A DNA stretch of 8,887 bases, taken from positions 1 through 8,887 of the forward strand of contig CAISGS010000418.1 in the NCBI GenBank assembly GCA_903884915.1, given 5' to 3'. This DNA comes from an uncultured Caulobacteraceae bacterium. GTDB lineage: Bacteria > Pseudomonadota > Alphaproteobacteria > Caulobacterales > Caulobacteraceae. The notes under the pieces are model-generated. The model was not told the DNA's origin. It was given only the letters and a program-made list of their open reading frames with translations, and did not search any database. Shown here piece after piece: positions 6,143-8,887 of this stretch; within the stretch, counting starts at the first letter, position 1, and each line of letters opens with the position of its first letter. The position numbers were made by a program, and so were the translations under genes.

Positions 6143-7177
6143 CTAGTCCTGCCCATAGAGCAGCGGATAGACATCGACCTTGCCGCTAACCACATCGGCG
6201 ACGCTGACCTCGGGCCATCCGACCTTGCTGTTGGCGCTAGCGGCCCAAGCCTCGGCCACCATATCGCGCAGACTCGATGCGCCCGCTGCGAGGCGACGAT
6301 TGACGAAGTCCTGCCCGCGCGGGTCGCTAGCAACCAAGCCGCCCGCCTTTTCAAGCTCATAGAGCGGTTCGACCTCGGCATTGGTGGCGCGCAAATAGCG
6401 GACCGTCATCTGCTCGATGGTGCAGCCGCACGGTGTGTAGGGCGTCATGGCGGCCTTCAGTCGGGCCTGATCCATCACCTGTCGCACCAGCGCCCCTTCA
6501 AAACTGCCATGGAGTGTACGGGCCGTCGAATAGCCCTTCGGATTGGGGCCATCGCCCCATCCATTAAAATGGATACTGGTGTGGAGCGGCTGGCTCGCAT
6601 CGCCGATAAAGTGGGCCCAGATGCCAATATTGTTGAGGATCAGGGTCTCACGCCGCGCCAGATCGGCCTTGATCCAAGCCCGTTGCTGCGGGTCTTTGGC
6701 CCTAGGCAAGGCGGCAGTCAGGACGCGCCAGTGGGCAAAGTCCTTAGTAATCTGTTGCCAGCCATCGACCATCGCATAGGGCAAAAGACCCGCCTTGCCA
6801 CTATCCGTGCCGCCCGCGCGCAGGGCCGTTTCATAGTCCGAACGGGTCGCGACCATGGGCTCAAGGGGCATGGCACCGAAGATCAGGCCTTTGTCATCCA
6901 GGTCCACAAAGTGGCTGGGGTCACGCATGGAGTCATGAAGCCGCCCTGCCCCCTTAGACCGGTCCAGCTCGCGGGCCAACTCACCCACAGTGATCACGGC
7001 GTCGGGTTTATGAAGAAAGGCTGGAAGGTCTGCGGGCAAGGCCTGCATTCCTGCCTCGGCGATGACCCGATGACCCGTCGCGCCCCAGGCCAAGGCTGAG
7101 ACTGGCACGGCCAGCGCGATAATGGCGCTCAAGGCCGAAAGTCCAAGGCGCGTGCGCCCAGAGAAGGAAACCGTCAT
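6143..7177 (-). CDS. Secreted S1/P1-type zinc nuclease (possible zinc phospholipase C relative)
   Basis: This 344-residue protein has a Sec signal peptide ending VSALA (26-30). Cleavage would expose Trp31 as the mature N-terminus, exactly as in S1/P1 nucleases, where the N-terminal Trp amino group and carbonyl bind zinc. Other ligands fall at the expected spacing: His36 (WGATGH), probably Asp72, His89 in SHFVD, the trio His189, Asp193 and His199 in HFIGDASQPLH, and His223 in LHGSFEG. The last ligand, normally Asp four residues after this His, is Glu227 here. The family hydrolyses single-stranded DNA/RNA and 3' nucleotides in the periplasm or outside the cell, releasing nucleosides and phosphate; related zinc phospholipases C share the fold. 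Three cysteines cannot be assigned confidently to disulfides. The gene follows the GST gene by 18 bases on the same strand and probably shares its transcript. The ATG at 7177 is preceded by an AAGGCGG-like ribosome site. Confidence 0.9.
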   Translation of the reverse strand: MTVSFSGRTRLGLSALSAIIALAVPVSALAWGATGHRVIAEAGMQALPADLPAFLHKPDAVITVGELARELDRSKGAGRLHDSMRDPSHFVDLDDKGLIFGAMPLEPMVATRSDYETALRAGGTDSGKAGLLPYAMVDGWQQITKDFAHWRVLTAALPRAKDPQQRAWIKADLARRETLILNNIGIWAHFIGDASQPLHTSIHFNGWGDGPNPKGYSTARTLHGSFEGALVRQVMDQARLKAAMTPYTPCGCTIEQMTVRYLRATNAEVEPLYELEKAGGLVASDPRGQDFVNRRLAAGASSLRDMVAEAWAASANSKVGWPEVSVADVVSGKVDVYPLLYGQD

Positions 7178-7195
7178 AGAGCGCCGCCTTTTCGA

Positions 7196-7786
7196 TCAGT
7201 CGTTATTGTTCAGATCCGTCTCGACTCGCGCAATCCAAGCCCGAACAAGCGGATAGGCCTGCATATCGAATCCGCCCTGAGGTGCAAGACGCGTATAGGC
7301 CACAAGCGCCACATCCGCCAAGGTCACACGATCTGACGCCAGATAGGCGCGGCCTGCAAGTCCTGTCTCCATCCGCGCCAAGGCCCCATAGCCCCGCTCG
7401 ATCAGGCGCGGCTCGATCTGGTCGGCGCTCTTGCCCATCATGTGCCGTTGAAACCGCACCACGGCGATATAGGGCTCATGGCTATATTGCTCCCAGTACA
7501 TCCACTCCAGCATCTTGGCACGGTCATAGGCGTCGGTGGGGATCAGGTCAGAGCCCTCGGCCAGATAGGTGATAATGGCGTTGGACTGGGCCAAAACCCG
7601 CCCATCTTCGAGCACGACCGTCGGCACCTGACCGGCAGGATTGAGTGCCAAAAAGGTCGGCGTCTTGGCCTCGTCCTTCAAGACGTCAATGTCGATCCAG
7701 CGATAGGGCACCGACAGATAGTCCGCCGTCCACTTGAGCTTCAAACAGTTTCCCGAGATCCGATCACCATAGATTTGCAGGGTCAT
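7196..7786 (-). CDS. Glutathione S-transferase family protein
   Basis: This 196-residue protein has the two-domain GST layout. The thioredoxin-like N-terminal half includes a possible catalytic Ser11 in DRISGN, the cis-proline loop QVPTVVLEDG (Pro55) and the glutathione-binding Gln67-Ser68 in AQSNAIITYLAE. The all-helical C-terminal half carries the N-capping box TLAD (155-158) in VTLADVALVAYT. Such enzymes conjugate or reduce electrophiles with glutathione in the cytoplasm; the subclass and substrate are not readable, and a missing N-terminal Tyr makes it bacterial Ser/Cys-type rather than the classic Tyr type. The ATG at 7786 is preceded by only a weak AAGG site. It heads a probable two-gene unit with the S1/P1 nuclease and is transcribed away from the 3D-domain gene, sharing a 94-base divergent promoter region. 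Confidence 0.9.
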   Translation of the reverse strand: MTLQIYGDRISGNCLKLKWTADYLSVPYRWIDIDVLKDEAKTPTFLALNPAGQVPTVVLEDGRVLAQSNAIITYLAEGSDLIPTDAYDRAKMLEWMYWEQYSHEPYIAVVRFQRHMMGKSADQIEPRLIERGYGALARMETGLAGRAYLASDRVTLADVALVAYTRLAPQGGFDMQAYPLVRAWIARVETDLNNND

Positions 7787-7811
7787 AGGGGTGCAGCCTT
7801 CACCAATAGGG

Positions 7812-7840
7812 TTGATCCGAGCCCTTCATGGCCCTTAAAT
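7812..7840 (+). promoter_or_regulatory. Candidate promoter for the 3D-domain gene
   Basis: TTGATC (7812-7817) and TTAAAT (7835-7840) are separated by an ideal 17 bases. The predicted transcription start, near 7847, would leave a leader of about 34 bases before the TTG start at 7881. This is the best sigma-70-like pair in the divergent gap and supports the chosen start of the downstream gene. Confidence 0.5.
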
Positions 7841-7861
7841 AGCGGCGGCTCAATACGCCAA
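7836..7861 (-). promoter_or_regulatory. Candidate divergent promoter for the GST-nuclease unit
   Basis: On the minus strand, TTGGCGT (7861-7855), 11 bases, then GCTATTTA (7843-7836) partly matches the Caulobacter pattern TTGaCgS-N10-14-GCTANAWC. Its -10 lies on top of the plus-strand TTAAAT, so the two promoters would compete for polymerase. It sits about 50 bases upstream of the GST start. The match is imperfect. Confidence 0.3.
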
Positions 7862-7880
7862 GGCTGACCTCTGGTAGATC

Positions 7881-8504
7881 TTGTCTCGACGCACGCGCCT
7901 TTCTCTTGTCATTGGGTTCCTGATCGCAGCCGGTCTGGCCGTTCCGACCGCGTGGGGACAGAGCGCTCCTCCGCCCAAGCCTGCGCCCTCATCGCCGGCC
8001 CAAGCGGCTGTAACCAAGCCCCCTGGTGACGATCCCATCGGCGATCTGGTCAATTCCGCCCTCGAACAGGTGAGCAGCCTCGCCTTGGGGCCTGCCGCAA
8101 CGATGCTGCCCGACTGGAAGCTTGCCATAAGGATGTACCATGTCGGGGCTAAGGGGGTTGGCAGTAAGGACTCTTTAGGCTGCAAGGTGGTACCGATGCG
8201 CACGGTCGCCATCGACCCAAAGATCGTTCCCAAGGGCTCTGTGGTCTATATTCCCGAGACGGTCGGCCTACCGGTGCCCGGCGGCGGCGTCCATGATGGG
8301 ATGTGGTACGCGTCCGACACGGGCGGCGCCATTCGTGGGGCCATGATCGACCTCTTTACCGGCTTTGGGTCCTATTCGATGCAGCCCCTGATGAAGAAGG
8401 GTCTGAACCTCAAGACCCTATCGGCCCACAGGATCGGTGAGTTTAAGGGCTGCCCACCGGCTTGGCCGAACGCCAATGCCGCTACGCCAACCCCTAAGCC
8501 CTAA
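7881..8504 (+). CDS. Secreted 3D-domain protein (MltA C-terminal catalytic-type domain)
   Basis: This 207-residue exported protein has a basic N-terminus (SRRTR), a hydrophobic core (about 7-22) and a possible cleavage site after AWG (26). A Pro/Ala-rich linker (about 27-50) leads to a 3D domain (about 80-165) named for three aspartates, all present: Asp112 in VAIDP, Asp146 in ASDTGGA and Asp157 in MIDLF. In the lytic transglycosylase MltA the last of these is catalytic, so this is a likely peptidoglycan-cleaving or -binding protein of the periplasm. At about half the length of MltA it lacks the larger MltA barrel domain and stands alone. Cys101 and Cys191 could form a disulfide. The start is taken as TTG at 7881 because a stop codon lies two codons upstream and the signal peptide begins there; no good ribosome site is visible. 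The stop overlaps convergent cysH by four bases. Confidence 0.87.
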   Translation: MSRRTRLSLVIGFLIAAGLAVPTAWGQSAPPPKPAPSSPAQAAVTKPPGDDPIGDLVNSALEQVSSLALGPAATMLPDWKLAIRMYHVGAKGVGSKDSLGCKVVPMRTVAIDPKIVPKGSVVYIPETVGLPVPGGGVHDGMWYASDTGGAIRGAMIDLFTGFGSYSMQPLMKKGLNLKTLSAHRIGEFKGCPPAWPNANAATPTPKP

Positions 8505-8887
8505 ATATCGGCGCCGACATCTCCGGCATCATTATCCATGTCGAGAGGACGGTGAATGCCGCACTCGGTCTTGTCCGAACCGGCCCAGCGTCCCGCACGA
8601 ACATCCTCGCCCTCTTCGACCGGATTGGTGCAGGGCCAGCAGCCGACGGAGGGATAGCCTTGGGCCACCAAGGGATGGGGCGGCAGATCATGCTGGGCAA
8701 TATAGGCGTCCAGATCGGCCTTGTCCCAGTTGGCCAGCGGGTTGAACTTGACCTGATCGATAGCCTGCTCGACCACGGCCAAGCGCAGCCGGTCGCCGCC
8801 ATGGAACCGCTTACGGCCGGTAATCCAGCCATCAAATGCGCCCAAAGCCCGGTCAAGCGGCAGGACCTTGCGGATATGACAGCAGCC
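8501..8887 (-). CDS. cysH: Assimilatory APS/PAPS reductase of the 4Fe-4S type, C-terminal part
   Basis: The last 128 codons of a CysH protein are visible; the frame is open to the window end, so the gene starts outside. The segment contains GCCHIRKVLPL at the edge, WITGRKRF, a KFNPLANW stretch, LPPHPLV, GYPSVGCWPCT, GEDVRAGRW and KTECGIH. The double cysteine (visible residues 2-3), about 80 residues, then CWPC (83-86) is the iron-sulfur ligand set of bacterial adenylyl-sulfate reductases and is absent from the E. coli-type PAPS enzyme. Cys109 in ECGIH is the catalytic nucleophile that takes sulfite from the substrate before thioredoxin releases it. The role is sulfate assimilation in the cytoplasm, leading to cysteine. 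A short acidic tail of about 18 residues follows ECGIH. Convergent with, and overlapping by four bases, the 3D-domain gene. Confidence 0.95.
   Translation of the reverse strand, partial: GCCHIRKVLPLDRALGAFDGWITGRKRFHGGDRLRLAVVEQAIDQVKFNPLANWDKADLDAYIAQHDLPPHPLVAQGYPSVGCWPCTNPVEEGEDVRAGRWAGSDKTECGIHRPLDMDNDAGDVGADI

Noticed and set aside
6509..7099. 196-codon plus-strand frame within the nuclease gene
   Set aside because: It is antisense to a gene with clear zinc motifs and a signal peptide, and has no family resemblance.
1..8887. CRISPR array, tRNA/rRNA, insertion sequence or prophage signals
   Set aside because: No spaced direct repeats, RNA-gene motifs, transposase/integrase genes or terminal repeats were seen; the window is ordinary, tightly packed chromosomal sequence.

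Overview
The window looks like a chromosomal segment of an alphaproteobacterium, most plausibly of the Caulobacteraceae type (Asticcacaulis/Caulobacter-like). This is an inference from moderately high GC, protein style and Caulobacter-like promoter matches; no rRNA or tRNA is present to settle it. Genes are packed tightly, and there is no intergenic stretch longer than about 100 bases. I see no mobile element, CRISPR array, RNA gene or prophage trace.

Layout: (1) positions 2-1871, plus strand: the 3' end of an aldonolactone-oxidase-type FAD enzyme, overlapping by 8 bases a Tat-signal PLP enzyme of the D-serine dehydratase/D-threonine aldolase fold. (2) Positions 1855-5384, minus strand: a four-gene Mla-type lipid transport operon read in the order permease (STAS-MlaE fusion), ATPase (MlaF), MCE protein (MlaD) and auxiliary outer-membrane lipoprotein. 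Every junction overlaps by 1-4 bases. The mlaD frame is broken by a single missing base near 3119-3121. (3) Positions 5425-6048, minus: a small SAM-dependent methyltransferase just upstream of the Mla operon. (4) Positions 6143-7786, minus: a glutathione S-transferase followed after 18 bases by a secreted S1/P1-type zinc nuclease. (5) Positions 7881-8504, plus: a secreted stand-alone 3D-domain protein (MltA-like catalytic domain), divergent from the GST. (6) Positions 8501-8887, minus: the C-terminal part of a 4Fe-4S assimilatory APS/PAPS reductase (CysH), cut by the window edge.

Working together: the Mla genes should form an inner-membrane ABC complex (permease plus ATPase), a periplasm-facing MCE ring and a lipoprotein partner that move phospholipid between the membranes. 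The frameshift removes the membrane-distal two thirds of the MCE protein unless the sequence is wrong at that base. Several neighbouring products are exported (PLP enzyme, nuclease, 3D protein, lipoprotein), so the segment leans towards envelope functions, although I see no single new system uniting them. The most useful leads are the mlaD frameshift, the apparent loss of both metal ligands in the PLP enzyme, the leaderless-looking start of mlaE, and overlapping divergent promoter candidates between the GST and 3D genes.
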